This document shows, piece by piece, positions 16,927 through 26,517 of a stretch of DNA of 64,000 bases (its first letter is position 1; the number at the start of each line of letters is the position of its first letter). The stretch is from Cupriavidus yeoncheonensis (GTDB lineage Bacteria; Pseudomonadota; Gammaproteobacteria; Burkholderiales; Burkholderiaceae), in assembly GCF_905397275.1 (NCBI RefSeq), contig NZ_CAJPUY010000005.1, forward strand, positions 62,001 to 126,000. Direction: 5' to 3'. The notes below the pieces were generated by a model. It was given only the letters and a program-made list of their open reading frames with translations, was not told the origin of the DNA and ran no database searches. Both the position numbers and the translations under genes were made by a program.

Positions 16927-18270
16927 TCAATGCCTGGCGGCGGCCGCGCCGCCAGCGTCGGCGCGATGCATCAGCCGGCGCAGGCTCGGGTTCATCGGCC
17001 TGAGTGCCGCGCGTTCGGCGCATAGCGCCTGGGCCAGGCTCCTGCGGCCGGCGCGCAAGGCGGCCTCGATCAGCGTCAGGTTGATGACGTCGCGCTGCGC
17101 ATGGCTGCCGCCGAAGCGGCTGGCGATCAGGCGCGCCGGCATCAGCCGCTCGATGGTGGTGTCGTAGTCGCCCTGTTCGAAGGCAATCAGCGCCTCTGCC
17201 ACGGGCACGCCGACATCGCGCGCCATCATCGCGTTGGTGCCCGCGCCGGCCGCGGCGCCGAGCAGGGCGGCGAGCAACTCCGCCGCGGCCTCGGGCTGCC
17301 CGGCGCCAAGGCTGGCCATGATCGCGTGCACATCGTTGAACGCGTAGTAGCCGGCGGCGCCGCGTGTCTGCCAGTCGCTCGCCAGCGGCTGCCAGCGCGC
17401 GCCCGCGTCCACGCCGCGCAGGTGCAGCCGCCACAGCAGTGCCGAGGCATCGACGAGGTCCAGCGCAATGGCCGGCGCCGGGCGGCAAACATGCGCGTCA
17501 TAGAGCGCCAGTACCGCGTCGGTATCGCCCTGCTCCAGTTCGAACAGGGCCAGGTGCCACCAGTTGTGCACGGCCAGCATATTGTCCTCGGCCCAGTCCT
17601 CGCGGTGCGAGGCGAGCCAGTTGATGCCGTCGTCGAGCCGCCCCTGCATCTCCATCACGTGCGCGACCGCGTGTATGGCCCACGGATCGCGCGGATTCAG
17701 GTCCAGCGCGCTGCGGCCGCGGTCCTCGGCGCGCTCGTAGAACTGGGTTTCCTCCAGGCCGAACGCATGCATGCCGAGCAGGTAGCTGAAGCCCGGCATC
17801 TCGGCGTCCCAGTGCGGCAGCACCTGGGCGATGCGGTCGCGCAGCATGCCGGACTGGCCAAGCAGAAAGTCACCGATGTGCGCGACCTGCACCGCGAGCA
17901 GGTCGAGCGGATAGTCGATGGCGATATCGCCGTAGCGCTCGATGGCGCGCGTGAACGACCCGTCCAGCCACGCACGCGCGGCGGCGATATGGCGGCGCTC
18001 GCGCTCGTTGGCGCCTTCATGCAGCGCCTCGCCGGCCTCGACGCTCTCGCGCAGCATCGGTGCGGCCGTGCCATCGCCCGAGGTCACCACCAGCCCGGCG
18101 CGCAGCGCGTGGCCCATGGCAAAGTCCGGTGCCTCGGCCAGCGCCTCATCGATGAGCGCGAGCGGATCGCCGTAGTAGCCGTTGAACAGGTGCAGCGCCG
18201 CGTCGAACTGTTCCAGCGAACGGGCATTGCCCGTCGAGACTTCCAGGCCGCGGGAATCGACTGTTGCCAT
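16927..18270 (-). CDS. TTC38-like tetratricopeptide-repeat protein
   Basis: A 447-residue all-helical protein built of TPR-like pairs across its length, with the block DPWAIHAVAHVMEMQGRLDDGINWL and HNWWHLALFELEQGDTDAVLALYD typical of TTC38-type proteins. There is no signal peptide and no catalytic motif. GGAGG precedes ATG 18270. It is convergent with ilvA and divergent from the FKBP gene. A scaffold or adaptor role is inferred from the fold only. Confidence 0.8.
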   Translation of the reverse strand: MATVDSRGLEVSTGNARSLEQFDAALHLFNGYYGDPLALIDEALAEAPDFAMGHALRAGLVVTSGDGTAAPMLRESVEAGEALHEGANERERRHIAAARAWLDGSFTRAIERYGDIAIDYPLDLLAVQVAHIGDFLLGQSGMLRDRIAQVLPHWDAEMPGFSYLLGMHAFGLEETQFYERAEDRGRSALDLNPRDPWAIHAVAHVMEMQGRLDDGINWLASHREDWAEDNMLAVHNWWHLALFELEQGDTDAVLALYDAHVCRPAPAIALDLVDASALLWRLHLRGVDAGARWQPLASDWQTRGAAGYYAFNDVHAIMASLGAGQPEAAAELLAALLGAAAGAGTNAMMARDVGVPVAEALIAFEQGDYDTTIERLMPARLIASRFGGSHAQRDVINLTLIEAALRAGRRSLAQALCAERAALRPMNPSLRRLMHRADAGGAAAARH

Positions 18271-18447
18271 GGCATCCTCCGTACGTGTGGAACCATCCTA
18301 GGCCGGCATGCGCAGGATGCAACGTGCGGCAACGCGAATGCCGCCTCGGCGGCGCATGGGCCGGCAGCCTGTGCGCCAAGCGCCGCTGGCGCGAGTGTCG
18401 GTTACACTGCCCGCTCATTCCACTACGCCGCCGCAACCGGATTCCCC

Positions 18448-18888
18448 ATGAAACGAATCGCTCTGCTCCTCAGCGCCATGACCTTCGCCTGCGCCGCCGT
18501 GGCAGCCACCCCGGCCGCCACGGGCGCCTCGGCACCGGCGGCTGCCGCAGCGCCGCAGACGCTGCCTTCGGGCATGACCATCCAGCACCTGGTCAAGGGC
18601 ACCGGTCCGTCGCCCAAGGCCACCGACACGGTCCAGGTGCACTACCGCGGCACGCTGGCCGATGGCACGGAGTTCGACAGTTCGTACAAGCGCGGCCAGC
18701 CGATCTCGTTCCCGCTGAACCGCGTGATCCCATGCTGGACCGAAGGTGTGCAGGCCATGCAGGTCGGCGGCAAGGCCAAGCTGACGTGCCCGGCGGCTAC
18801 CGCCTACGGTGCGCGCGGCGTGCCGGGCACGATTCCGCCGAACGCCACGCTTACGTTCGAGGTGGTGTTGCTGGGCATCGGCGGCTGA
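18448..18888 (+). CDS. Periplasmic FKBP-type peptidyl-prolyl isomerase
   Basis: A 146-residue protein with a signal peptide (residues 1-20, VAA), an Ala-Pro-rich linker, then a single FKBP domain: VQVHYRGTLADGTEFDSSYKRGQPISFPL, VIPCWTEGVQAMQVGGKAKL and the ending FEVVLLGI. It catalyses cis-trans isomerisation of prolyl bonds in exported proteins. Two cysteines (in VIPCWTE and KLTCPAA) sit near the active site. The frame is open far upstream, but ATG 18448 begins the signal peptide. It is convergent with mlaA, ten bases apart. Confidence 0.9.
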   Translation: MKRIALLLSAMTFACAAVAATPAATGASAPAAAAAPQTLPSGMTIQHLVKGTGPSPKATDTVQVHYRGTLADGTEFDSSYKRGQPISFPLNRVIPCWTEGVQAMQVGGKAKLTCPAATAYGARGVPGTIPPNATLTFEVVLLGIGG

Positions 18889-18898
18889 GTTTTCGCCC

Positions 18899-19726
18899 TT
18901 ATTGCTGCGGTGCCCCGGAGGCGGGCGCCGCAGGCACTGCCGGCTCCGCGGCCGGCGCGGATGCCGGCGATGGCGCTGGCATGGCGGCGCCTTCCGTTTC
19001 CTCGTCGTCGCCATAGTTGGGCAGCTTGCCGCTGCCGCCGTCGAGCAGGTAGCGCCGGCGCTGCACGTAGGCATCGCGCACGAACGCGTACTTGTCCAGC
19101 GCCGCCAGCGAGAGCAGGTCGGTCGCGCCGAGCAGGTTGGTGCGCACGTCCACCACGTTCATGGCAAACAGCGAATTGCGCCACGCCGGATCCATGTAGG
19201 TGGTCGGGTCGAACTGGAAATTCACATACAGGCCTACGCCGTCCCGGAACGAGCTCGGGCCGAAAAACGGCAGCACCAGGTAGGGCCCCGATGGCACGCC
19301 CCACGTTCCAAGCGTCAGCCCGAAGTCCTGCGAATGCTTCTGCAGGCCGGCCGGCGTGGCAATGTCGATCAGCCCGCCAATCCCCAGCACGGAATTGATC
19401 GCCACCCGCATCAGGCTTTCGGCCGCGTCCACGCCCTTGCCCTGCAGCAGGTTGTTGGCGAAGTTGCCCACGTCCGCGATATTCGAATAGAAGTTGGTCA
19501 CCGCGGTGCGCACCGGTTGCGGCGTGACCGCCTTGTAGCCCTTGGCGACCGGCGTGGCGACGTATTGGTCGAGCTTGTCATTGACCTTGAAGACCACGCG
19601 GTTCATCGGTTCGAGCGGGTCGTCGGGGTTGGCCTGCGGGCCGGTGGCGCAGCCGGCCGCAAGCAGCGCAGCGAGAGCGAGGAAAGCCGGCCGTAGGGGC
19701 CGGCGCGTCAGTGAGGGGAGCGGCAT
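18899..19726 (-). CDS. mlaA: MlaA/VacJ-family outer-membrane lipoprotein
   Basis: A 275-residue lipoprotein (lipobox LAAGC, Cys25). Family blocks are DPLEPMNRVVFKVND, NFYSNIADVGNFANNLLQG, RVAINSVLGIGGLIDIA and GTWGVPSGPYLVLPFFGPSSFRDG. MlaA removes misplaced phospholipid from the outer leaflet and hands it to periplasmic carriers. The last 40 residues are an Ala-Pro-rich tail. It starts 32 bp after hpnN on the same strand, so it is probably co-transcribed with this hopanoid exporter, and a dedicated hopanoid-trafficking role is plausible. Confidence 0.92.
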   Translation of the reverse strand: MPLPSLTRRPLRPAFLALAALLAAGCATGPQANPDDPLEPMNRVVFKVNDKLDQYVATPVAKGYKAVTPQPVRTAVTNFYSNIADVGNFANNLLQGKGVDAAESLMRVAINSVLGIGGLIDIATPAGLQKHSQDFGLTLGTWGVPSGPYLVLPFFGPSSFRDGVGLYVNFQFDPTTYMDPAWRNSLFAMNVVDVRTNLLGATDLLSLAALDKYAFVRDAYVQRRRYLLDGGSGKLPNYGDDEETEGAAMPAPSPASAPAAEPAVPAAPASGAPQQ

Positions 19727-19758
19727 GGTGCGGCGAATGAGTCGGGGGTTGTTTATCG

Positions 19759-22392
19759 TTATTCAGCGGGCGTAGCGTGAGGCCGGTGCGCGGGTTCGCG
19801 CGGGCGGCCCATCAGGATCGGCTGGAAGAACACCGCGCCGGCCAGCGTGCACATCAGTGCCAGCGCCAGCAGCTTGCCCATGCTCGCGGTGCCGGGATGC
19901 TGCGACAGCCACAGGCTGCCGAACGCCGTGGCGGTGGTGGCGGCGCTGTAGAGCACGGCGTGCGTGAGGCTGGACTGCAGCAGCTTGGTCTTGCCGTGGC
20001 GCCATGCAATCACATAGTAGATCTTGAAGGCCACGCCAATGCCCAGCAGCAGCGGCAGCGCGATCACGTTGGCGAAGTTCAGCGCAATGCCGAACGCCGC
20101 GCACAGTTCCAGCGTGACGATGGCCGACACCAGCAGCGGCACGAGCGTGCGCAGCACATCGCCGAAACGGCGCAGTGCAATCCACAGCAGGACCGTGATG
20201 GAGAGCACGGCCCAGGCGCCGGCCTGCGCAAAGGCCCCCATGATCGTATCGGCGGAGCCGCGGATGGCGATCGGGCCGCCAGTGGCGTTCGGCTCCACGC
20301 GCAGCACGGCATCCATGAACAGGTTGAGCGCGGCTTCGCGTTCAATGCCGTGCTCTTGCGGCAGCCTTGGGGTGATGCTGACCAGCGCGCGTCCATCGGG
20401 GGTCAGCCAGTCGCGCGCGATCTCGTGCGGCAGGGTTTGCTGCGTGACGGGCCGGGGGTCGAGCATCTGGCGCAGGCGGCCCAGCGCCAGGCGCAAGGGC
20501 AGGGCAATGGCCAGCTCGGCGCGGTCGCGCGTGGCGGCATCGGCGTCCGCGAGCCGCTTCAGCACCTTGGACAGGCGCGTTGCCTGCGCGGCGCCGGTTT
20601 CGGGGTGCTCGTCGGCCGCGATGGCGAGCTGGCGCGAGGCGTTGCGCAGCGCGCTGACGCGTGCCATGTCGCTGGCCGGCGTGGCGGTCTGCTGCGTGAG
20701 CACGGGCATCAACGCGGTGCGCGCCGTGCCGATCGCCGCGAGCTTGGCCGGCTGGTCGTCGGGAATGAAGGCCTGCAGCGTGACAACGCGCGCCACTTCG
20801 GGCAGCGGCGACACCTTGGCCGCGATCGCGCGCGCGGCATCGAGCGACGGTGCCAGCACGGTGACATCGTCGGTGCCCGCTTCCGGCGCATCCTTGAGCG
20901 CCAGCAGCGTCGCCATCGATTCCGAGTGCGGGTCTTTCAGGTGCAGCGGGTCGAAGTCGAAGCGCAGGCGCAGCAGCAGCGGCGACGCCAGCAGGATGGC
21001 GGCGCAGGTGAACAGCAGCACCGGCTTGCGGTAGCGCTCGAAGAATGCGTCGGCCGGAGCCAGCCAGCCAAAGCCCGGTGCCTCGGCTTCGCCGCGGGGC
21101 TTGAGGACCTGGATCAGCGCGGGCAGCATCGTGAACGTCGTCAGGAACGCCACCATCATGCCGACGCCGGCAATCTGCCCCAGCTCCGCGACGCCGCGGA
21201 AGTCGGTCGGGAGGAAGCAGAAGAAGGCGGCCGCCGTGGCCGCGGCCGCCAGCGTGAGCGGCAGCGCGGTCGCCTGTGCGGCGTGCTCCAGCGCCTCGGC
21301 AATATGGTCGCGGTCGTGGCGCTCGGCGCGATAGCGCACGCCGAACTGGATGCCGAAGTCCACGCCGAGGCCGACAAAGAGCACCGCGAAGGCGACCGAG
21401 ATCATGTTCAGCGCGCCCACCATGGCCAGGCCCAGCGCGGCGGTCATCAGCAAGCCCGTGAACAGGCTGGCCAGCACCGCCAGGATCAGGCGGACGGAGC
21501 GCAACGCCATCCAGAGGATCAGCACCACCACCAGCACCGTCAGCAGGCCATTGAGCGCGGCGCCATCGCTGACCGAGGCGAATTCGTCGTCGGCCAGCGG
21601 CTGCGGGCCCGTCAGGCGCACGCTGGCCTGGTAGCGCTGGGCCAGTTTCAGTTCGGCAGCCGCGGCGCGGATGGAATCGGCGGCGGCCGCGCCTGCCTGC
21701 AGGTCGCTGTAGTCGAGCACCGGGCTGACCGAGACAAAGCTGAAGGCACGCCCTTCCTTGTCCGGCTTGAAGCTGTCGTCGAGCAGTCCGGCCCACGACA
21801 TCGCGGCCGGCTTGCCCGCCAGCACCTGCTCCAGCGCGCCCGCGCTGGCGCCCAGCAGGTCGTCCATATCGGCCAGCTTGACCTGGCCCATCGTCAGCGG
21901 CAGGCCAAGCGTGGCGGCAAGCGTGTCGGAAAGCCCGCGCAGCGTCGGGTCGTGCGCCAGCTGGTTCAGCAGCGGGCGCGCCTGGACCAGTTGCTGCGTG
22001 ACCTGTTCGACTTCGGCCGTGCGTGCGAACAGCAGGCCGTTGCGGGCAAAGAACTCACCCGCGCCGGGCTGGCTGACCGAATGGAAGTGCTCCGGATGGC
22101 GCCGCAGCGCGTCGGCGAGTTCGTTGGCCGCGGCATCGGCCAGTTCCGACGCGGGCGCCTGCACCACGGCCAGCACCATCTGCCCGCGCTGCGGAAAGGC
22201 CGCGCCAATGGCGGTATCGCGCCTGGCCCACGGCGCGTCGGATTCGAGCAGGCGATTGATGTCCGTGTTGATGGCGAAGTGCCGGGCCACATAGAAGCCG
22301 CTGGCGGCGGTGAGCAGCAGGGCCGCCACGATCACCAGCCAGGCGCGGATCGTGGCGAGCCTGACGAGGCGGGTCAGCAGCGAAGTCAGCAT
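19759..22392 (-). CDS. hpnN: Hopanoid-associated RND/MMPL transporter
   Basis: An 877-residue inner-membrane protein of the RND/MMPL type. An N-terminal span ([18 protein letters not shown]) precedes a large periplasmic domain. The first membrane bundle begins at about residue 270 and includes [17 protein letters not shown] second periplasmic domain and a second bundle with [17 protein letters not shown] follow. HpnN moves hopanoids toward the outer membrane. ATG 22392 begins the first span; the open frame extends upstream without good features. It is divergent from hpnM and upstream of mlaA. Confidence 0.92.
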   Translation of the reverse strand: MLTSLLTRLVRLATIRAWLVIVAALLLTAASGFYVARHFAINTDINRLLESDAPWARRDTAIGAAFPQRGQMVLAVVQAPASELADAAANELADALRRHPEHFHSVSQPGAGEFFARNGLLFARTAEVEQVTQQLVQARPLLNQLAHDPTLRGLSDTLAATLGLPLTMGQVKLADMDDLLGASAGALEQVLAGKPAAMSWAGLLDDSFKPDKEGRAFSFVSVSPVLDYSDLQAGAAAADSIRAAAAELKLAQRYQASVRLTGPQPLADDEFASVSDGAALNGLLTVLVVVLILWMALRSVRLILAVLASLFTGLLMTAALGLAMVGALNMISVAFAVLFVGLGVDFGIQFGVRYRAERHDRDHIAEALEHAAQATALPLTLAAAATAAAFFCFLPTDFRGVAELGQIAGVGMMVAFLTTFTMLPALIQVLKPRGEAEAPGFGWLAPADAFFERYRKPVLLFTCAAILLASPLLLRLRFDFDPLHLKDPHSESMATLLALKDAPEAGTDDVTVLAPSLDAARAIAAKVSPLPEVARVVTLQAFIPDDQPAKLAAIGTARTALMPVLTQQTATPASDMARVSALRNASRQLAIAADEHPETGAAQATRLSKVLKRLADADAATRDRAELAIALPLRLALGRLRQMLDPRPVTQQTLPHEIARDWLTPDGRALVSITPRLPQEHGIEREAALNLFMDAVLRVEPNATGGPIAIRGSADTIMGAFAQAGAWAVLSITVLLWIALRRFGDVLRTLVPLLVSAIVTLELCAAFGIALNFANVIALPLLLGIGVAFKIYYVIAWRHGKTKLLQSSLTHAVLYSAATTATAFGSLWLSQHPGTASMGKLLALALMCTLAGAVFFQPILMGRPREPAHRPHATPAE

Positions 22393-22577
22393 GGAGTGCT
22401 CGGGACAGGGCTTGAGCCGCGAGTATACCGGCTGGCGCGCGGTTGGCCCGGTCGCGTGGCGCATGCGGCGCAGCCGGAGCGGCAACCTCGTTCCGCTATA
22501 CTGGCCCGGCATCCCCGGGCGCCATGCGGAGCGGGGCCCGGAGCCTTTTTCAAACGCATCTTGCAGTACACATCGGC

Positions 22578-23216
22578 ATGAACAGATTCGGTTTGATTTC
22601 CCTTGCGCCGATTGCGGCGGTCGCCATGGTGGCCACGGTGCAGGCGCAGACGGTGCAGCCCGGCGACCTCAAGGCCGCGCCGGAACGACTGGTGCAGGCG
22701 GCGGTGGAAGGCACGATCACGACGATCCAGACCAACCCCGAAACCCGCGGCGGCGACCTGGCGAAGATCACCGCGGTGGTCCAGAAGCAATTCCTGCCCT
22801 ATACGGATTTCGGCCGCACCACGCGGCTGGCGGTCGGCAGCGCATGGCGCAATGCCACGCCGGAACAGCAGAAGCAACTCCACGAGCAATTCACGACGCT
22901 GCTGGTGCGCAGCTACGCGGTGTCGTTGTCGCAGCTGCGCGAGCAGAACGTCAAGTTCCGCTTCAAGCCGGCGCAGGCCGGGGGCGGATCGGGCGACATG
23001 GTGGTCGAGTCGCGCGTGCTCAACAACGGCGACGAGATGCAGATCGACTACCGCCTGCAGCGTACGCCCGGCGGCTGGAAGATCTACGACATCAACATGA
23101 TGGGCGCGTGGCTGATCGAGGTGTACCGCAAGCAGTTTGCCGATATCGTCGCGCGCGGCGGTGTCGACGGGCTGGTGAAGTACCTCGTCGACCATAACGC
23201 GCGGCAGGCGGGCTAG
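22578..23216 (+). CDS. hpnM: MlaC/HpnM-type periplasmic lipid-binding protein
   Basis: A 212-residue exported protein (signal ending VQA, residue 23) of the Ttg2D/MlaC family. Typical segments are [34 protein letters not shown] and [25 protein letters not shown]. These proteins shuttle a lipid across the periplasm. It lies between hpnN and hpnL, where HpnM is found in hopanoid loci, but on the opposite strand to both, so it has its own promoter. Its stop is ten bases from the hpnL stop. Confidence 0.85.
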   Translation: MNRFGLISLAPIAAVAMVATVQAQTVQPGDLKAAPERLVQAAVEGTITTIQTNPETRGGDLAKITAVVQKQFLPYTDFGRTTRLAVGSAWRNATPEQQKQLHEQFTTLLVRSYAVSLSQLREQNVKFRFKPAQAGGGSGDMVVESRVLNNGDEMQIDYRLQRTPGGWKIYDINMMGAWLIEVYRKQFADIVARGGVDGLVKYLVDHNARQAG

Positions 23217-23226
23217 GCTGCAGCGC

Positions 23227-24228
23227 TCACTGCGCGGTGCCGCCGGCCGTCCCACGCCGCCAGCGCCGCAGTTCCACCCATTGCCACGACAGCAGCGCGG
23301 GCACGCCGAACAGGACTTCGCGCGCGCGCTTGACCAGGGCCAGTGCCAGCGACACCTGGGCGTCCAGGCCCAGCGCCTGGCCGAGCAGCATCACCACGGC
23401 TTCCTGCACGCCCAGCCCGGCCGGCACGAAGAAGGCCATGTGTCGCACGGCCTGGGTCAGCGCCTCGATCGCGATGGCCTGCCAGAACGGCACGGGGTGC
23501 CCCAGCAGCATCAGCGCGAACCAGACCTCCAGCGTGCCGCTGACCATTCCGGCCAGTTGCCAGCCCAATGCCCCCAGCAGTTCGCGCCGGCGCCGGTTGA
23601 GCGCGCGGATCTGGGCATCGAGCCGTGCACCGTCGATCATCGCGACGATGCGGTGATCCTCGCCAAACAGCTTGCGCGCCGCGCCTTCCAGTTTCTCGAA
23701 CACCGACGTATGCCGCAGCGACAGCGCGAACGCTACCGGCACCGGCAGGGACAGCGCCAGCCCGGTCAGGATGACCCACGCCTGGGCACGGTCCTGCAGC
23801 GCGGCGAGCAGCATCAGCACGCCCAGCGCCGAGAACAGGTACTGGGCGAAGATCGTGATCATCACTTCAACGACGATGGTGGCCGTGACCGCCGTGGTGT
23901 CCTGCAGGCGCAGGCGGCTCAGCCGCACGCCGACCAGTTCGCCGCCCACGCTCATGGTGGGCAGCAGGCGGCCCACGGCTTCGCGCACGGCGGCTACCCA
24001 CGTCAGGAAGCCGAGGCCCGCTTTTTCCTCGGGGTCGGCCGAGGTCAGCAGCACGCGCCAGCCCTGCGCGTCCAGCGCCAGGGGCAGCGCATGTAGCGGC
24101 ACCAGTAGCAAGAGCAGCCAGCCGCCCTGCGCCATCACCGTGGCGATGTCGCCGATGCCCTCGTGCACGACCAGGGCGGTGAACGCGAGCAGGCCCAGCA
24201 GGCCAGTCAGATAGGCGATGCGTTTCAT
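23227..24228 (-). CDS. hpnL: Hopanoid biosynthesis-associated membrane protein HpnL
   Basis: A 333-residue polytopic membrane protein of the lysylphosphatidylglycerol-synthase TM / UPF0104 family. Key blocks are REAVGRLLPTMSVGGELVGVRLSRL and FFVPAGLGVQEAVVMLLGQALG. Eight or so hydrophobic segments are visible. Its precise role in hopanoid metabolism is not established. It is the last gene of the ispH-hpnHIJKL run, ten bases after hpnK. Confidence 0.9.
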   Translation of the reverse strand: MKRIAYLTGLLGLLAFTALVVHEGIGDIATVMAQGGWLLLLLVPLHALPLALDAQGWRVLLTSADPEEKAGLGFLTWVAAVREAVGRLLPTMSVGGELVGVRLSRLRLQDTTAVTATIVVEVMITIFAQYLFSALGVLMLLAALQDRAQAWVILTGLALSLPVPVAFALSLRHTSVFEKLEGAARKLFGEDHRIVAMIDGARLDAQIRALNRRRRELLGALGWQLAGMVSGTLEVWFALMLLGHPVPFWQAIAIEALTQAVRHMAFFVPAGLGVQEAVVMLLGQALGLDAQVSLALALVKRAREVLFGVPALLSWQWVELRRWRRGTAGGTAQ

Positions 24229-24238
24229 GTGAGAGGAA

Positions 24239-25096
24239 TCAGGCCGTGGCCAGCACGTCGGCAAAGCCGCCGCGCCGCACCCCGGCCGCATCGAGGGCCG
24301 CGCGCACGCGCGGCGACAGCAGCGCAGCCAGTTCGTCGGCGTGGCGGTAGCCGGCCATGGTCGGCGCGATGGCCGCGCCCGATGTGACAGCCGGATGCAG
24401 GTAGATTTCCCCGATGCCGTAAGGCAGCTTCGCCAGCGTGGCGAGCAGCACCGCCTCGTCCATGGCACCGCTGCGCGCCATGCCGACCACGTAGTCATTG
24501 TGCGCGATGCCGGCGCGCCGCAGCCGCCGGCGCAGCAGCGCCAGCCACGGGCGCAGCAGCAGCGGCGCGTCGGATTCCAGCGGCAGCCGCACGGCGCGCA
24601 GGCCGAATTCACGGCCGATCGACAGGATCAGCGACAGCACGGTCGGATGCAGGTGGAAATGCTTGTGCGTATTGACGTGGTCCAGCGGCAGGCCGGTCGC
24701 GGCAAACGCCTCGAACTGCGCGCGGATCTCCGCGGCGAGCTGGCGGCGCACATGCGGCAGGAAGAAGAAACGGCAACCGTCGCGCGCCATGGCCGAACCG
24801 AAGCGGCCGTGCGCATCGACGAGGTCGGGAATGGCCGCGCGCGGCAGCATCGCCGGGCCATCGGCCAGCACCACATGCAGGCCCACGCGCAGCGAAGGCA
24901 GGCGCCGCGCGCGCGCCACGGCGTCGGCGGCTTCGGGCGCGGACACCATCAGGCTGGCCGCGTTGAGCACGCCGTCGCGATGCGCGAGCTCCACCGCCTC
25001 GTTGACGGCGGTATGCAGGCCGAAGTCGTCGGCGGTGATGATCAGGCCGCGCGCGGGACGCGCGGCGGTGGCGGTGCTTTGCGGCAGCAGGATCAG
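24239..25096 (-). CDS. hpnK: Hopanoid deacetylase HpnK (YdjC-like), non-ATG start
   Basis: A YdjC-type deacetylase of about 285 residues. The catalytic Asp-Asp motif ITADDFGLHTAVNEAVEL and later DHVNTHKHFHLHP metal-binding histidines are intact. HpnK removes acetyl from the GlcNAc-hopanoid made by HpnI. No ATG, GTG or TTG exists in frame before the DDFG motif; the first standard start (GTG 24994) would delete it. A CTG at 25096 overlaps the hpnJ stop as CTGA, and another CTG at 25090 sits seven bases after GAGG. One of these is the probable start. Confidence 0.85.
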   Translation of the reverse strand: MILLPQSTATAARPARGLIITADDFGLHTAVNEAVELAHRDGVLNAASLMVSAPEAADAVARARRLPSLRVGLHVVLADGPAMLPRAAIPDLVDAHGRFGSAMARDGCRFFFLPHVRRQLAAEIRAQFEAFAATGLPLDHVNTHKHFHLHPTVLSLILSIGREFGLRAVRLPLESDAPLLLRPWLALLRRRLRRAGIAHNDYVVGMARSGAMDEAVLLATLAKLPYGIGEIYLHPAVTSGAAIAPTMAGYRHADELAALLSPRVRAALDAAGVRRGGFADVLATA

Positions 25097-26517
25097 GCCT
25101 CGCGCGAACGCAGGAAGCGGAAGAACTCCACGCCTTCGCGCAGGCGCCGCTTCATCATGTCCCAGCTGCCGAGCATCTCGCGCACGATCTCCCAGATCTT
25201 GCCGGGACGGAAGTAGAACTGTTTATAGAAGCGCTCCACGCCACCGTAGATCTCTTCCTTCGACAGGTGCGGGTAACTGATCGCCGCCAGCTGCACGCCC
25301 TTGTCGTTGACGAGGTTGATGACCTTGTTCTCCTCGAGCCAGCCGTTGTCGACCGCCTGCCGGTACAGCGTGGTGCCGGGGTAGGGCGCCGCCAGCGACA
25401 CCTGGATGGTGTGCGGGTTGATCTCCTTGGCGTAGGCGATGGTCTTCTCGATGGTCTCCTGTGTCTCGCCCGGAAGGCCAAGGATGAAGGTGCCGTGGAT
25501 CTGGATGCCAAGCTTGCGGCAGTCTTCGGTGAAGCGGCGCGCGATGTCCGTGCGCAGGCCCTTCTTGATGTTCAGCAGAATCTGGTCGTCGCCCGACTCA
25601 TAGCCGACCAGCAGCAGGCGCAGGCCGTTCTCCTTCATGATCTTGAGCGTGCCGTACGGCACGTTGGCCTTGGCGTTGCACGACCAGGTCACGCCCAGCT
25701 TGCCGAGCCCGCGCGCGATCTCCTCCACGCGCGGCTTGAAGTCGGTGAAGGTATCGTCGTCGAACATGATCTCCTTTACCTCGGGCATGTTCTCCTTGAT
25801 CCATTTCACCTCGGCGATCACGCTTTCGGCCGAGCGCGTGCGGTAGCGGTGCCCGCCAACCGTCTGCGGCCACAGGCAGAACGTGCAGCGCGAACGGCAG
25901 CCGCGCCCCGTGTAGATCGACACGTAGGGGTGCTTCAGGTAGCCGATGAAGTAGTTCTCGATCTTCAGGTCGCGCTGGTAGACAGGCGCCACGAAGGGCA
26001 GCTCGTCCATGTTCTCGATCATCGGGCGCTGGCCGTTGTGCTCGAGCGACCCGTCGGGCAGCCGGTACGACAGCCCCAGGATGTCCTTGAGCGGCTTGCC
26101 GGCGGCAACGTCCTGGCAGGTGTAGTCGAATTCCTCGCGGCAGACGAAGTCGATCGCTTCGCTCGCGCCGAGCGTGCCGCCCGGGTCGACCGCGGGCTTG
26201 GCGCCGACCATGCCGATCATCACGCCGGGTTTGCGCTTCTTCAATTCCTCGGCGAACCTGGCGTCGGTCGGGAACGACGGCGTGCTGGTGTGGAGGATGA
26301 CCAGGTCGTAGTCGACGGCGATGTCCAGCGTCTGCTGCGGCGTCAGTTCGTCGGCGGGCGCGTCGAGCACGCGGCTGCCGGGCACCAGCGCGGCGGGCTG
26401 TGCCAGCCAGGTCGGGTACCAGAACGACTTGATCTCGCGCTTGGCCTGGTAGCGCGAACCGGCGCCGCCGTCGAAGCCATCGAAGGAGGGGGCCTGGAGG
26501 AACAGTGTTTTTTTCAT
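25093..26517 (-). CDS. hpnJ: Hopanoid biosynthesis radical SAM protein HpnJ
   Basis: A 474-residue B12-binding-type radical SAM enzyme. The N-terminal half is a cobalamin-type Rossmann domain (LVILHTSTPSFPTDARFAEEL). The cluster motif is GCRSRCTFC (Cys207, 211, 214), and the following core includes MFDDDTFT and GTFILGLPGETQETI. HpnJ converts the glucosamine head of bacteriohopanetetrol to the cyclitol ether. ATG 26517 overlaps the hpnI stop (ATGA). Confidence 0.94.
   Translation of the reverse strand: MKKTLFLQAPSFDGFDGGAGSRYQAKREIKSFWYPTWLAQPAALVPGSRVLDAPADELTPQQTLDIAVDYDLVILHTSTPSFPTDARFAEELKKRKPGVMIGMVGAKPAVDPGGTLGASEAIDFVCREEFDYTCQDVAAGKPLKDILGLSYRLPDGSLEHNGQRPMIENMDELPFVAPVYQRDLKIENYFIGYLKHPYVSIYTGRGCRSRCTFCLWPQTVGGHRYRTRSAESVIAEVKWIKENMPEVKEIMFDDDTFTDFKPRVEEIARGLGKLGVTWSCNAKANVPYGTLKIMKENGLRLLLVGYESGDDQILLNIKKGLRTDIARRFTEDCRKLGIQIHGTFILGLPGETQETIEKTIAYAKEINPHTIQVSLAAPYPGTTLYRQAVDNGWLEENKVINLVNDKGVQLAAISYPHLSKEEIYGGVERFYKQFYFRPGKIWEIVREMLGSWDMMKRRLREGVEFFRFLRSREA

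Noticed and set aside
19777..22581. Plus-strand open frame of 934 codons opposite hpnN
   Set aside because: Shadow of hpnN; very rich in Gln/Arg/His with no domain or membrane pattern.
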